From Nitrosomonas sp. (lineage in GTDB: Bacteria; Pseudomonadota; Gammaproteobacteria; Burkholderiales; Nitrosomonadaceae): a stretch of 64,000 nucleotides of DNA. This document shows positions 45,812 through 55,318 of the stretch, piece after piece. The notes below the pieces were generated by a model. The model worked only from the letters and a program-made list of their open reading frames with translations, did no database searches and was not told the DNA's origin. Location: NCBI RefSeq assembly GCF_021731985.1, contig NZ_JAKFWH010000043.1:1-64000 (forward strand). Direction: 5' to 3'. Positions within the stretch are counted from its first letter, which is position 1; each line of letters opens with the position of its first letter. The position numbers and the translations under genes are program-made.

Positions 45812-46387
45812 ATGATTCTAAGAAAATTAGCAATATCAATTATTGCAACGGGTGCGCTCGTTTTTGGAAGTGGTATTCAAGCAGCAACTTATTCATTTGG
45901 TTCATTATTGTCTGGTGGTGGGCCTACGAGTGTCCATTTGGCAGATTTGGATATAAATGATCTTGGCAGTGGTCATTGGTCATTCTCTCTGTACAATATT
46001 GACTTAAGTGTATTTGGCTCTAGCGCATTTATTGGATCGATGGCTGTAAATGGCACAACACCAAGTTCTGTAACAACTGTTGCTGGCGGAGGGGTAAGCG
46101 ATGTTGACACGAATCCTGGTGGCGGGCCTGGCGGAAGTTTTGATTTTAGATATGTTTTCGGCGGGGGAAGTGATAAGCTCAAAACAGCTGAAGCGATCTC
46201 TTGGGATGCTTTTGGATTAGGTAGTTCACTCCCTATCAATGGAGATCTAGCTTTACATGTCCAAGGTACAAGCTTCTCACCTGATTCTGCGTGGTACGTC
46301 TCACCAGTTCCAGAACCAGAAACCTATGCGATGATGCTGGTTGGATTAGGTTTAATCGGGTTTTCATTACGTAATCAAAAAAAATAA
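45812..46387 (+). CDS. PEP-CTERM sorted surface protein (second of two)
   Basis: 191-residue exported protein. A signal peptide (LAISIIATGALVFGSGIQAA) is followed by a Gly/Ser-rich beta body. The C-terminal sorting signal VPEPETYAMMLVGLGLIGFS ends in a basic tail RNQKK. AAGGAG at about 45799-45804 supports ATG 45812. The body differs from the first PEP-CTERM protein; only the tail is shared. Expression may be governed by the hexamer repeat just upstream. A strong terminator follows. Confidence 0.88.
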   Translation: MILRKLAISIIATGALVFGSGIQAATYSFGSLLSGGGPTSVHLADLDINDLGSGHWSFSLYNIDLSVFGSSAFIGSMAVNGTTPSSVTTVAGGGVSDVDTNPGGGPGGSFDFRYVFGGGSDKLKTAEAISWDAFGLGSSLPINGDLALHVQGTSFSPDSAWYVSPVPEPETYAMMLVGLGLIGFSLRNQKK

Positions 46388-46432
46388 CAAAACCAAGCTT
46401 TTCTTCTTAGCATCTGCTAAAGGGAGACGTTT

Positions 46433-46478
46433 AAAGAGAGATCAATTCATTTTGGAATTTGATCTCTCTTTTTTTTCA
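46433..46478 (+). terminator. rho-independent terminator of the second PEP-CTERM gene
   Basis: AAAGAGAGATCAA (46433-46445) pairs with TTGATCTCTCTTT (46459-46471), 13 perfect bases with a 13-base loop, followed by a run of T. The remaining gap 46479-46679 shows no gene. Confidence 0.88.
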
Positions 46479-46679
46479 CAAATTGTTGTCCAGAATAAAG
46501 AATTATCACTTCATAAAAATCGGTTTTATTCGACAGGCTTAAACGCAGTCTTTTACATTTACAAAATATCTGCGATTAACTTTTCAGACTACTTCTGTAA
46601 TTCCTCTCCGTAGCTTAATTTTGCATCGCAATGAACAATCCAGCAAAATAGCGCGGGGAGACACTATTGAAATTAACCA

Positions 46680-47573
46680 ATGCGTATCGGTATTGATTTA
46701 GGTGGTACAAAAATAGAAGGTGTGGTGCTGGATAATAACAGCCATGAATTGCTGAGAAAGCGCGTGAGCACGCGGCAGTCTGACGGTTATCAGGCTATTT
46801 TGCACACAATTAAACAACTCGTTGGGCATCTTGAAGCCGAGATTGGCAAGAAATGTTCGATTGGAATCGGTACCCCTGGCGCTATTTCGGCGGTAACGGG
46901 CACCATGAAGAATTCTAATACCGTCTGCTTGAATGGGCGGCCATTGCTTGAGGATTTGCAAACACTGCTGCATCGGCCGCTACGCATTGCCAATGATGCC
47001 AATTGCTTTACTTTGAGCGAAGCGCTGGATGGCGCGGGGAAAGGCCATGGCGTAGTGTTCGGCGTGATCATGGGTACCGGCGTGGGTGGAGGCATCGTAT
47101 TCAACGGGCAATTGCATCAAGGCCATCAACATCTCGGCGGTGAGTGGGGCCATAATATCCTGGAGCTGGATGGACCGGATTGCTATTGTGGCCACAAAGG
47201 CTGTGTTGAAACGCTGATTTCCGGTCCTGGACTGGCCGCTGATTTTCAACGTCACGGCGGGGACAGTGCATTGCTAGCCAGAGATATCGTGGCGCTGGCA
47301 ACACGAGGCGATGCTTTAGCAGAGGCTGCACTACAACGTTTTTTTGATCGTTTTGGCCGTGCTATGGCCATGGTGGTTAATATCCTCGATCCGGATGCCA
47401 TTATACTGGGGGGCGGACTTTCCAACGTGGAGAGACTCTATTCAGAAGGACGTGCGCGAGTAGCGCATTATGTTTTTAACGATGAATTTATTACCCCGAT
47501 TTTGAAAAATGTTCACGGCGACAGTTCCGGCGTGCGGGGGGCAGCGCAATTATGGCGTAGTGATGAAGTCTAG
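46680..47573 (+). CDS. ROK family sugar kinase (fructokinase-like)
   Basis: ATP-dependent hexose kinase of the ROK group, 297 residues. The phosphate-binding start is RIGIDLGGTKIEGVVLD, the sugar-binding and catalytic Asp region is RIANDANCFTLSEA, then GVIMGTGVGGGIVFNG and the zinc-binding signature CYCGHKGCVETLISGPGL. The C-terminal DAIILGGGLSN is typical. Mak/fructokinase is the nearest match, but ROK kinases vary in substrate. It stands alone, facing the secreted protein gene. Confidence 0.9.
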   Translation: MRIGIDLGGTKIEGVVLDNNSHELLRKRVSTRQSDGYQAILHTIKQLVGHLEAEIGKKCSIGIGTPGAISAVTGTMKNSNTVCLNGRPLLEDLQTLLHRPLRIANDANCFTLSEALDGAGKGHGVVFGVIMGTGVGGGIVFNGQLHQGHQHLGGEWGHNILELDGPDCYCGHKGCVETLISGPGLAADFQRHGGDSALLARDIVALATRGDALAEAALQRFFDRFGRAMAMVVNILDPDAIILGGGLSNVERLYSEGRARVAHYVFNDEFITPILKNVHGDSSGVRGAAQLWRSDEV

Positions 47574-47602
47574 TTTGGTTTTAATCATTTAACCGGAAAC
47601 CA

Positions 47603-48256
47603 TTAATTTGGGGCGGGAATTTTCATCAAAGAGGAAGGTAGGATGTTGTCACTCTTTAATTCAAATGTTCCGGTGTGTGTGCCATTGATAACATATTCAT
47701 AGGTTCCTGCAACCAAACCATAGACTTGTAATGGATGGACAATAAAAGATAAGTTATCTTTAACCGTGCAAGGTGTTTCATCCGCAGAACGATCATCGAA
47801 GGCCACGGCCACTTCGAATTTCTCGTTAGTTGGTCCGCTACCAGGCTCTGCAGTTCGTCTCTCGCTAATACTGTAACGATGACCGCGACATGAAAAAGAA
47901 AATTCGCCGCTCATTTGAAGGTAGACTTGAGCTGGTAAAGATTCTGTGACAATCACTTCAACTTGCTTAATGCGGTCTTCAATTATCGGAACAGTAGCTA
48001 CCCTTTCCAATCGCCATGCGTCAATAGTCGGGTCGAACTGTAACCATGCAGACTGGTATAAACCCGGCTGATTATGAGTGTCGATGCGAGGTATATGAAG
48101 GCTACCTGAAGAATAAAAAGGGTGTTGCTCTCCTACTAAAACAATAGGGCGCTCTTCCGCAAATAATTGCGTTGTTGGAATCAGTAAGAGACTGAGGGTT
48201 GAAATTAAATATAAATTTCTTCTTGCTAGTTTATTGATCATTGGACTGACCCCCAT
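47603..48256 (-). CDS. hypothetical secreted beta-rich protein
   Basis: 217 residues, not recognised. An N-terminal signal (LYLISTLSLLLIPTTQLFA) is followed by a chain predicted mainly as beta strands, with one likely disulfide pair (SFSCRGHRYS and TPCTVKD). The family may resemble small exported proteins with immunoglobulin-like folds, but I cannot place it. ATG 48241 (MINKLARRN) is an alternative start with GGGGG upstream. Alone between the kinase and nnr genes. Confidence 0.6.
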   Translation of the reverse strand: MGVSPMINKLARRNLYLISTLSLLLIPTTQLFAEERPIVLVGEQHPFYSSGSLHIPRIDTHNQPGLYQSAWLQFDPTIDAWRLERVATVPIIEDRIKQVEVIVTESLPAQVYLQMSGEFSFSCRGHRYSISERRTAEPGSGPTNEKFEVAVAFDDRSADETPCTVKDNLSFIVHPLQVYGLVAGTYEYVINGTHTGTFELKSDNILPSSLMKIPAPN

Positions 48257-48319
48257 CTTAAATTTGGTTGTAAGTATACATTTCGCTACCTATTTGTCTA
48301 GGAAATAGTTATTTCACGG

Positions 48320-49846
48320 TTACGACGGTTTGATCTTCTGATAAACCCAATCATTGAGCAAAGTACGCGCAGCAGTGATAATTTCCGATGCAGTCATTCC
48401 CAGTGGACCATGATTACGTTGCAGTAGGCTATCTGCCGCCGCACCATGCAGGTAGACCGCTAGCAACAAGGCGTGACCCGGATTCAAGCCTTGCGCGAGC
48501 AGCGCGCCGATCATTCCCGCTAACACATCGCCGGTACCCGCGGTGCTGAGTCCGGGATTGCCGCTGGTGTTCAGGTAACGCTTCCCATCCGGGAAACAAC
48601 AAATGCTGCCAGCGCCTTTCAATACTGCGTAACAATTGAACTGTTGCGTGATTTGGTGGACGGCATTCATGCGGTTGCTTTGCACAGCGGCGGTATCGGT
48701 ATTCAAAAGGCGGGCGGCTTCGGCGGGGTGCGGTGTCAAAATGGTGTGAGCGTTGCGCTGGCTGAGTGTTATGCCCAAGTGAGGGTGTTGCGCGATCAGG
48801 TTGAGCGCATCGGCATCGAGAACCAGCGTCACGTCACTATTCAGTGCACTCTCCAGCCAGGATAACGCTTCCGCTGTATTGCCGAGACCGGGGCCAACCA
48901 CCAGACAATTCAAGGGTTTTAACGTGAACAGCTCGGACGGGGAGCGCAGCATGAGTTCCGGTTGCGAGAAATCGACCGGCGGTGCAGCCTGTGCCAGTAA
49001 GCCCAAATAGACGCGCCCTGCGCCCAGATGCAAGGCTGCTTTCCCTGCCAGCAGCGCAGCGCCGACCATGCCGGTGGAACCGCCGAGGATTGCAACGCTG
49101 CCGAAAGAACCTTTATGACTATTGGCGGAGCGGGGCAGCGGCAGTAGCGATTGCGTGAGTTTTTGATTGAGCAGCCAGGTGTGCGGTGCGGGTGGTGAAT
49201 TGAGTTGAATATCCAGCTCGCGCAGCAGAACAGTGCCGCAATATTCTGGCCCGAAATTGGTGAATAAACCCGGTTTGAGTCCAATAAATGTCACGGTAGT
49301 GGTGGCGCGGATTGCTGTGCCATAAATGCAGCCGTCGTCGCTGCCCAGACCGGATGGAATATCCAGCGCCACGATGGGCACATTCAGTTGATTGACGGTA
49401 TCCACCCATTTCCCGTATGTGCCCGCGATTGGCCGGTTCTGGGATTGATCCAGACCAATGCCAAACAGCCCGTCGATCACTGCACCCCAGTTTTGATCGC
49501 CGTCGGGAATGCCGGTAGAAATTTCACCGCCGATATCAAACCAGGCTTGGATTGCTTGTTTGGCATCTGGCGGGACACGATTAGGGTCCCCGTCGAATAC
49601 TACGGTGACTGCATTTCCCCATTCTTTTAGATAACGTGCCACAACAAAGGCATCGCCGCCGTTATTTCCCGGGCCAGCGAGCACTAAGACGTGATGGTTT
49701 GGGTTCTTGTGCAATTGGTCACGGACGATTTGCGCTGCGGCCAAGCCTGCTTTTTCCATCAAGCGGGGCGGTTTCGGCAGCATGGCGGCCTGATGTTCAA
49801 TGTCGCGTATTTCGGCGGTTAAAAATACCGGATCGGCAATGGTCAT
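48320..49846 (-). CDS. nnr: bifunctional NAD(P)H-hydrate epimerase/ADP-dependent dehydratase
   Basis: Repairs hydrated NAD(P)H. The N-terminal epimerase (YjeF-N) domain has LVLAGPGNNGGDAFVVARYL and ALDIPSGLGSDDG; the C-terminal kinase-like dehydratase has VAILGGSTGMVGAALLAGKA, VVGPGLGN and the key Asp in NPGLSTAGTGDVLAGMIGAL. About 508 residues from ATG 49846; a GTG at 49873 is possible but less likely. Divergent from purL. Confidence 0.93.
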   Translation of the reverse strand: MTIADPVFLTAEIRDIEHQAAMLPKPPRLMEKAGLAAAQIVRDQLHKNPNHHVLVLAGPGNNGGDAFVVARYLKEWGNAVTVVFDGDPNRVPPDAKQAIQAWFDIGGEISTGIPDGDQNWGAVIDGLFGIGLDQSQNRPIAGTYGKWVDTVNQLNVPIVALDIPSGLGSDDGCIYGTAIRATTTVTFIGLKPGLFTNFGPEYCGTVLLRELDIQLNSPPAPHTWLLNQKLTQSLLPLPRSANSHKGSFGSVAILGGSTGMVGAALLAGKAALHLGAGRVYLGLLAQAAPPVDFSQPELMLRSPSELFTLKPLNCLVVGPGLGNTAEALSWLESALNSDVTLVLDADALNLIAQHPHLGITLSQRNAHTILTPHPAEAARLLNTDTAAVQSNRMNAVHQITQQFNCYAVLKGAGSICCFPDGKRYLNTSGNPGLSTAGTGDVLAGMIGALLAQGLNPGHALLLAVYLHGAAADSLLQRNHGPLGMTASEIITAARTLLNDWVYQKIKPS

Positions 49847-49931
49847 AATTTTCAGTATCGCTGGATGATCCACGATAAGTACATCTTCTCGTGTAAAATT
49901 GCAATCTTTAAATAATCGCTTATTTCCTCTG

Positions 49932-52900
49932 ATGCTTCAATTTTGTGGTGGACGTGCGCTTTCTCCGTTTCGTCTGGAAAAATTACTCAAAGAAATTAAT
50001 ACACTGAACCTGCAAGTATCCGCGGTCCATACGGAATACTGGCATTTTTGTTCGGTAACACGAAACCTGCAGCATGGTGAGCTGGGTGCGCTGAGAAAGT
50101 TACTCAACAATGATCCGGCGCAGGAGAATAGTCCGTATCCCGGCGAGTTCTTTTTAGTATTGCCACGCCCGGGGACCATTTCTCCCTGGTCGAGTAAAGC
50201 GACGGATATTGCGCGCCACTGCGGATTAACAGCCATTGAACGCATTGAACGGGGTATCGCGTTTTATATTCAAAGTCATACAAAACTTTCTGCAGAGGAT
50301 AAGGCACGTCTCGCGCCACTCATTCATGACCGGATGACGGAAGCCGTGTTTGGTTCATTCGATGATGCGGCCAAGTTGTTTCAGCATTTTGCACCGAAGC
50401 CCCTTAACACCATTGACGTGATGAACGGCGGTATCGAAGCGCTGCGGCAGGCGAACCAAGCCATGGGGTTGGCGCTATCGGCGGATGAAATTGAGTATCT
50501 GGCCTATCATTTCACGCAAGCTGCGCGCAATCCGACCGATGTGGAATTGATGATGTTTGCCCAGGCGAACTCCGAGCATTGCCGCCATAAAATATTTAAT
50601 GCGGATTGGATTGTGGATGGCAAACCCCAAGACAAATCGCTGTTTGCGATGATCCGCAACACGCATCAAACGCATCCGCAAGGCACGATTGTGGCGTATG
50701 CCGATAATTCCAGCGTCATTGAAGGGGCGGAGATAACGCGCTTTTATCCGGGTAACCAGCAGGTTTATGGTTACGCCCAAGAAAAAACACACCTATTAAT
50801 GAAAGTCGAAACGCATAACCACCCAACCGCTATTTCACCTTTTCCCGGTGCTGCAACCGGTGTCGGCGGAGAAATTCGCGATGAAGGTGCAACCGGCCGT
50901 GGCGCCAAACCGAAAGCCGGCTTGTCCGGTTTCTCGGTGTCCAATTTGAATATTCCCGGTTATGCGCAACCGTGGGAATACGATCGTTCTAATCCCGATG
51001 GCCAGTCAACGTATGGCAAACCCGGCCGCATTGCTTCTGCGCTGCAAATCATGCTGGAAGGACCGATTGGTGGCGCGGCGTTTAATAATGAATTCGGACG
51101 GCCTAATCTGGCGGGCTATTTCCGTACGTTCGAAGAGCGCGTTGCTGGCGAGATGCGCGGTTATCACAAACCAATCATGCTGGCCGGCGGTATCGGGCAG
51201 ATTTCGGACCGGCATGTGCGCAAAGAAAAATTTCCGCCCGGTACCTTGCTGATTCAATTGGGCGGGCCGGGTATGCTGATTGGATTGGGCGGTGGCGCGG
51301 CTTCCAGCATGGATACCGGTACCAATCGGGAAGCACTGGATTTTGACTCGGTGCAACGCGGCAATCCGGAAATGGAACGGCGCGCCCAGGAAGTGATTGA
51401 CCGTTGCTGGCAGTTGGAAAGAACCGGTGCAGGCAATCCGATTTTATTCATCCATGATGTCGGCGCGGGTGGTTTATCCAATGCATTTCCGGAATTGGTG
51501 CATGACTCCGGCAGAGGCGGGCGTTTTAAATTGCGGGATATTCCCTCCGAGGAATCCAGCATGTCACCGATGCAGATCTGGAGTAACGAAGCGCAAGAGC
51601 GCTACGTATTAGCCATCAAACCGGAATCGCTCCCGCTGTTTCAAAGCATCTGCGCGCGCGAGCGTTGCCCATTCTCAGTCGTGGGTGAGGCAACCGCTGA
51701 TGAACAATTGCTGGTGATTGATCAAGAATCAGCAATACCGCCTGTCGATATGGCGTTGTCGGTATTGCTGGGAAAACCGCCCAAAATGACTCGCACTGCT
51801 GTTCACGGCGACAGAATACATCCGGCACTCGATTGGTCTGGTACGGATTTGACCGAAGCCGCCTACCGGGTTTTGCATCTGCCTGCGGTGGCCGATAAAA
51901 CTTTTCTAATCACGATTGGTGATCGCAGTGTCGGCGGCATGACGGCTCGCGATCAAATGGTGGGCCCGTGGCAGATTCCGGTCGCCGACGTCGCGGTGAC
52001 CAGCATGGGGTATCAGACTGATCTCGGCGAGGCATTTGCCATCGGCGAGCGCACGCCGTTGGCGCTGATCGATCCGGCAGCGGCAGCGCGGATGGCGGTC
52101 GGCGAAGCGATCACCAATATCGCTGCCGCGGCGATTACTGATATCGGCAATATCAAGCTTTCGGCCAATTGGATGGCGGCAACCGGTCATCCGGGCGAAG
52201 ATGCCGGGTTATACGATGCGGTTTATACCGTCGGCATGGAACTGTGCCCGCAACTGGGTATCAGCATCCCGGTGGGGAAAGATTCGATGTCGATGAAGAC
52301 CGCCTGGGAAGAAACCGATCAAAAGACGCATGCGAAGATTCGCAAAGAAGTGACTGCACCCTTATCACTCATTATTTCCGCGTTCTCCAGTGTCACCGAT
52401 GTGCGCAAAACTTTGACGCCGCAAATACGCACCGATTGCGGTGACAGCGAATTGATTCTGATTGATCTGGGGCACGGGCAGAGTCGTCTGGGCGGTTCAG
52501 CGCTGGCGCAAGTGTATAAACAAGTCGGCAATGCCGCGCCGAATATCGACGGTGAAGCCGGTGCCGCCAAACTCAAGGCGCTGTTTGCCGCGATCCAACA
52601 GCTTAATCTGGAACACAAGCTATTGGCTTACCATGACCGTTCCGACGGCGGTCTGTTTGTGACGTTGTGCGAAATGGCGTTTGCCGGGCATACCGGAGTG
52701 ACGGTGAATCTGGATCAGTTGTGTTTTGACGCGCAGTGTAGTGATATCGACGGATCTGAATTGCGGCCCGAGCAATTGGGCGGTCGCTTCCTGGAACGTT
52801 TGTTTGCTGTGCTGTTCAATGAGGAATTGGGCGTTGTTTTGCAGATTAAAACCGCGCAGCGTCAGGAAGTCATGCAGGTGCTGACCGAAGCAGGGTTACG

Positions 52901-53942
52901 CGATGCCAGTTTTGTCATCGGACAACTGAACGCAACCGATGAAATCCGCCTGATGCGCAATAACAAACCCGTGCTGGCAGAGAAACGGATCGATTTGCAG
53001 CGCGCCTGGTCGGAAACCACGTATCAGATGCAAAAACTGCGCGACAATCCGGTTTGTGCGCAACAGGAATATGACCGCATTCTGGATGCCGCTGATCCCG
53101 GTCTGCAGGTTGCACTGCGTTTTGATGCGAATGAAGATATCGCTGCGCCGTATATCCAAACCGGAGCGCATCCCCGCATGGCGATCTTGCGAGAACAAGG
53201 TGTGAATGGCCATGTGGAAATGGCAGCGGCGTTTGACCGGGCAGGTTTTACTGCGATCGATGTGCATATGAGCGATATCATCGCGGGGCGTGTGTCGTTA
53301 AAAGATTTCAAAGGATTCGTCGCGTGCGGCGGATTCTCCTATGGCGATGTACTCGGTGCGGGCGAAGGCTGGGCTAAGTCGATTTTATTCAATTCCCGCG
53401 CGCGGTCTGAATTTGAGGCGTTTTTCCAGCGTGCCGATACGTTTGCGCTGGGGGTTTGCAATGGCTGTCAGATGATGAGCAATTTGCATGAAATCATTCC
53501 CGGTGCTGAAGCTTGGCCGCGCTTTAAACGCAATGTGTCGGAGCAATTTGAGGCGCGCTTTGTGATGGTGGAAATACAGCCAAGCCCGTCGCTATTTTTT
53601 GACGGCATGGCGGGCAGCCGGATGCCGATTACCGTGGCGCACGGTGAAGGCAGGGTTGAGTTTTCTTCCGCGCAACCGGAGAATGCCACTGCATTGGTGA
53701 CGATGCGTTTTGTGGATAATTACGGGCAAGTTACCGAGAATTATCCCTATAACCCGAATGGATCGCTTCAGGGAATAACCGGGTTAACCACGCCCGATGG
53801 ACGTTTTAATGTGTTGATGCCGCATCCGGAGCGGGTGTTCCGGGTATCGCAACATTCCTGGTACCCCAACGCGCGATCTGGCTCGACTGAAGATGGCCCG
53901 TGGATGCGCCTGTTCAGAAATGCGCGTAAGTGGGTTGGATGA
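49932..53942 (+). CDS. purL: phosphoribosylformylglycinamidine synthase
   Basis: Large single-chain FGAM synthase (1336 residues) of purine synthesis, using glutamine and ATP. Domains in order: N-terminal PurS-like part, linker, synthetase halves with the conserved [20 protein letters not shown] and [14 protein letters not shown], a second repeat with [17 protein letters not shown], and the C-terminal glutaminase with nucleophile Cys in [14 protein letters not shown] and His/Glu in [11 protein letters not shown]. Upstream TTG 49899 is in frame, but ATG 49932 ([14 protein letters not shown]) matches the family start. Confidence 0.96.
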   Translation: MLQFCGGRALSPFRLEKLLKEINTLNLQVSAVHTEYWHFCSVTRNLQHGELGALRKLLNNDPAQENSPYPGEFFLVLPRPGTISPWSSKATDIARHCGLTAIERIERGIAFYIQSHTKLSAEDKARLAPLIHDRMTEAVFGSFDDAAKLFQHFAPKPLNTIDVMNGGIEALRQANQAMGLALSADEIEYLAYHFTQAARNPTDVELMMFAQANSEHCRHKIFNADWIVDGKPQDKSLFAMIRNTHQTHPQGTIVAYADNSSVIEGAEITRFYPGNQQVYGYAQEKTHLLMKVETHNHPTAISPFPGAATGVGGEIRDEGATGRGAKPKAGLSGFSVSNLNIPGYAQPWEYDRSNPDGQSTYGKPGRIASALQIMLEGPIGGAAFNNEFGRPNLAGYFRTFEERVAGEMRGYHKPIMLAGGIGQISDRHVRKEKFPPGTLLIQLGGPGMLIGLGGGAASSMDTGTNREALDFDSVQRGNPEMERRAQEVIDRCWQLERTGAGNPILFIHDVGAGGLSNAFPELVHDSGRGGRFKLRDIPSEESSMSPMQIWSNEAQERYVLAIKPESLPLFQSICARERCPFSVVGEATADEQLLVIDQESAIPPVDMALSVLLGKPPKMTRTAVHGDRIHPALDWSGTDLTEAAYRVLHLPAVADKTFLITIGDRSVGGMTARDQMVGPWQIPVADVAVTSMGYQTDLGEAFAIGERTPLALIDPAAAARMAVGEAITNIAAAAITDIGNIKLSANWMAATGHPGEDAGLYDAVYTVGMELCPQLGISIPVGKDSMSMKTAWEETDQKTHAKIRKEVTAPLSLIISAFSSVTDVRKTLTPQIRTDCGDSELILIDLGHGQSRLGGSALAQVYKQVGNAAPNIDGEAGAAKLKALFAAIQQLNLEHKLLAYHDRSDGGLFVTLCEMAFAGHTGVTVNLDQLCFDAQCSDIDGSELRPEQLGGRFLERLFAVLFNEELGVVLQIKTAQRQEVMQVLTEAGLRDASFVIGQLNATDEIRLMRNNKPVLAEKRIDLQRAWSETTYQMQKLRDNPVCAQQEYDRILDAADPGLQVALRFDANEDIAAPYIQTGAHPRMAILREQGVNGHVEMAAAFDRAGFTAIDVHMSDIIAGRVSLKDFKGFVACGGFSYGDVLGAGEGWAKSILFNSRARSEFEAFFQRADTFALGVCNGCQMMSNLHEIIPGAEAWPRFKRNVSEQFEARFVMVEIQPSPSLFFDGMAGSRMPITVAHGEGRVEFSSAQPENATALVTMRFVDNYGQVTENYPYNPNGSLQGITGLTTPDGRFNVLMPHPERVFRVSQHSWYPNARSGSTEDGPWMRLFRNARKWVG

Positions 53943-54057
53943 CAACAAGCTCAGAGCGAACGGTAATGTGTTCATTCCGTCGTGGTAGGTTTGTCAAACC
54001 AGGGATGGAATCAACGGTGTTTTCTTAGGAATTGATCTATTAACAGGATGATCAGAA

Positions 54058-55287
54058 ATGACGAATTTTAGTATAAGCCGACGCAACAGAATTTTGAGCT
54101 TGACCGCATTGTTATTGAGTTTGTGCTGGAGTAATAGTTGGGCTGCCATTACACCGGCAAAAAAGCCCGTGCCAAAGGATTGTGTGCCATTGGGGAATTG
54201 GGTGATTCCAGGCTCTGGCCAGACCACGCAGCAGGATGTGATCTCGCGTGCGGCGAAAGCCTCGGTGGTGCTGCTGGGTGAAACGCACGTCAATGCCGAT
54301 CATCACCGCTGGCAATTGCAAACGCTGGTTGCCTTGCACGCGGTGCGTCCGAACATGGTGATCGGGTTCGAAATGTTTCCGCGCCGGGTGCAGGCAGTGC
54401 TGGATAAATGGGTAGCCGGTGAGTTAACGGAAAAAGAATTTCTGCGGGCGTCAGAATGGGACCGGGTCTGGAATACCGATGCCAATCTGTATCTGCCCTT
54501 ATTTCATTTTGCGCGCATGAACCATATCCCCATGCGCGCTTTGAATATTGAAGCCAGTTTGCGGCGTCTGGTGTCGGAAAAGGGTTTTTATGGTGTCTCA
54601 ATAGAACAACGTGAAGGATTGACGCGACCTGCCGAACCAAGCCAGGCTTATTTGGATTATTTATTTCCGATTTATAAGCAGCATGATCGCAAAGATAAAC
54701 AGAAAGGGGAAATGAATCAGGATGATCCGGATTTCAGGCGCTTTATTTCCGGGCAGCAATTATGGGATCGCGCCATGGCGCAGGTCCTCCACCGCGCTTT
54801 AGCGGAATCTACCGGTTCGGAAAAACCATTGGTTGTCGGTGTGATGGGTGCAGGCCATGTGCTGCATGGTTTTGGTGTTACCCATCAGTTGCATGACTTG
54901 GGCGTTCAGAATGTTGCTGCGTTGTTGCCGTGGGACAGCGATAAGTCCTGTAAAAATCTCGTGAAAGGTGTGGCGGATGCAGTGTTTGGCGTTCTGCCCA
55001 ATGTTTCCGAATCTTTTCAGCCGCAATTCCAGCGGCTGGGTATCCGCTTTGAAATGGGCAGAGGCGGAGCCGTGGTGCTGCAAGTTGAGAAAAATAGCAT
55101 CGCCGAAGCTGCCAAATTGCAGGATTCCGATGTGATTCTTGAAATGGCCGGCTTGCCGCTTAAAAATACCGAGGATGTTGTCACCATCGTGAAACGTCAG
55201 GCGCCGGGAACCTGGATGCCACTCAAAATAAAAAGAGATGATCAAGAAATGCAAATCATCGCCAAGTTTCCATTACTCAAACATTAG
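54058..55287 (+). CDS. ChaN-family haem-binding protein with C-terminal PDZ domain
   Basis: 409-residue exported protein. After the signal peptide (ILSLTALLLSLCWSNSWA) comes a ChaN/Tiki-like domain with VVLLGETHVNADHHRWQL, VIGFEMFPRRVQAVLD and VVGVMGAGHVLHGFG. The last 90 residues form a PDZ domain (GGAVVLQVEKNSIAEAAKLQ, LPLKNTEDVVTIVKRQ). ChaN proteins bind haem; the fused PDZ suggests peptide binding or substrate docking. No lipobox is evident. The M1 peptidase gene follows 31 bases later, so the two may act together in the periplasm. Confidence 0.85.
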   Translation: MTNFSISRRNRILSLTALLLSLCWSNSWAAITPAKKPVPKDCVPLGNWVIPGSGQTTQQDVISRAAKASVVLLGETHVNADHHRWQLQTLVALHAVRPNMVIGFEMFPRRVQAVLDKWVAGELTEKEFLRASEWDRVWNTDANLYLPLFHFARMNHIPMRALNIEASLRRLVSEKGFYGVSIEQREGLTRPAEPSQAYLDYLFPIYKQHDRKDKQKGEMNQDDPDFRRFISGQQLWDRAMAQVLHRALAESTGSEKPLVVGVMGAGHVLHGFGVTHQLHDLGVQNVAALLPWDSDKSCKNLVKGVADAVFGVLPNVSESFQPQFQRLGIRFEMGRGGAVVLQVEKNSIAEAAKLQDSDVILEMAGLPLKNTEDVVTIVKRQAPGTWMPLKIKRDDQEMQIIAKFPLLKH

Positions 55288-55318
55288 AGATGCCCATTAA
55301 TCGATACTTTATTTACTT

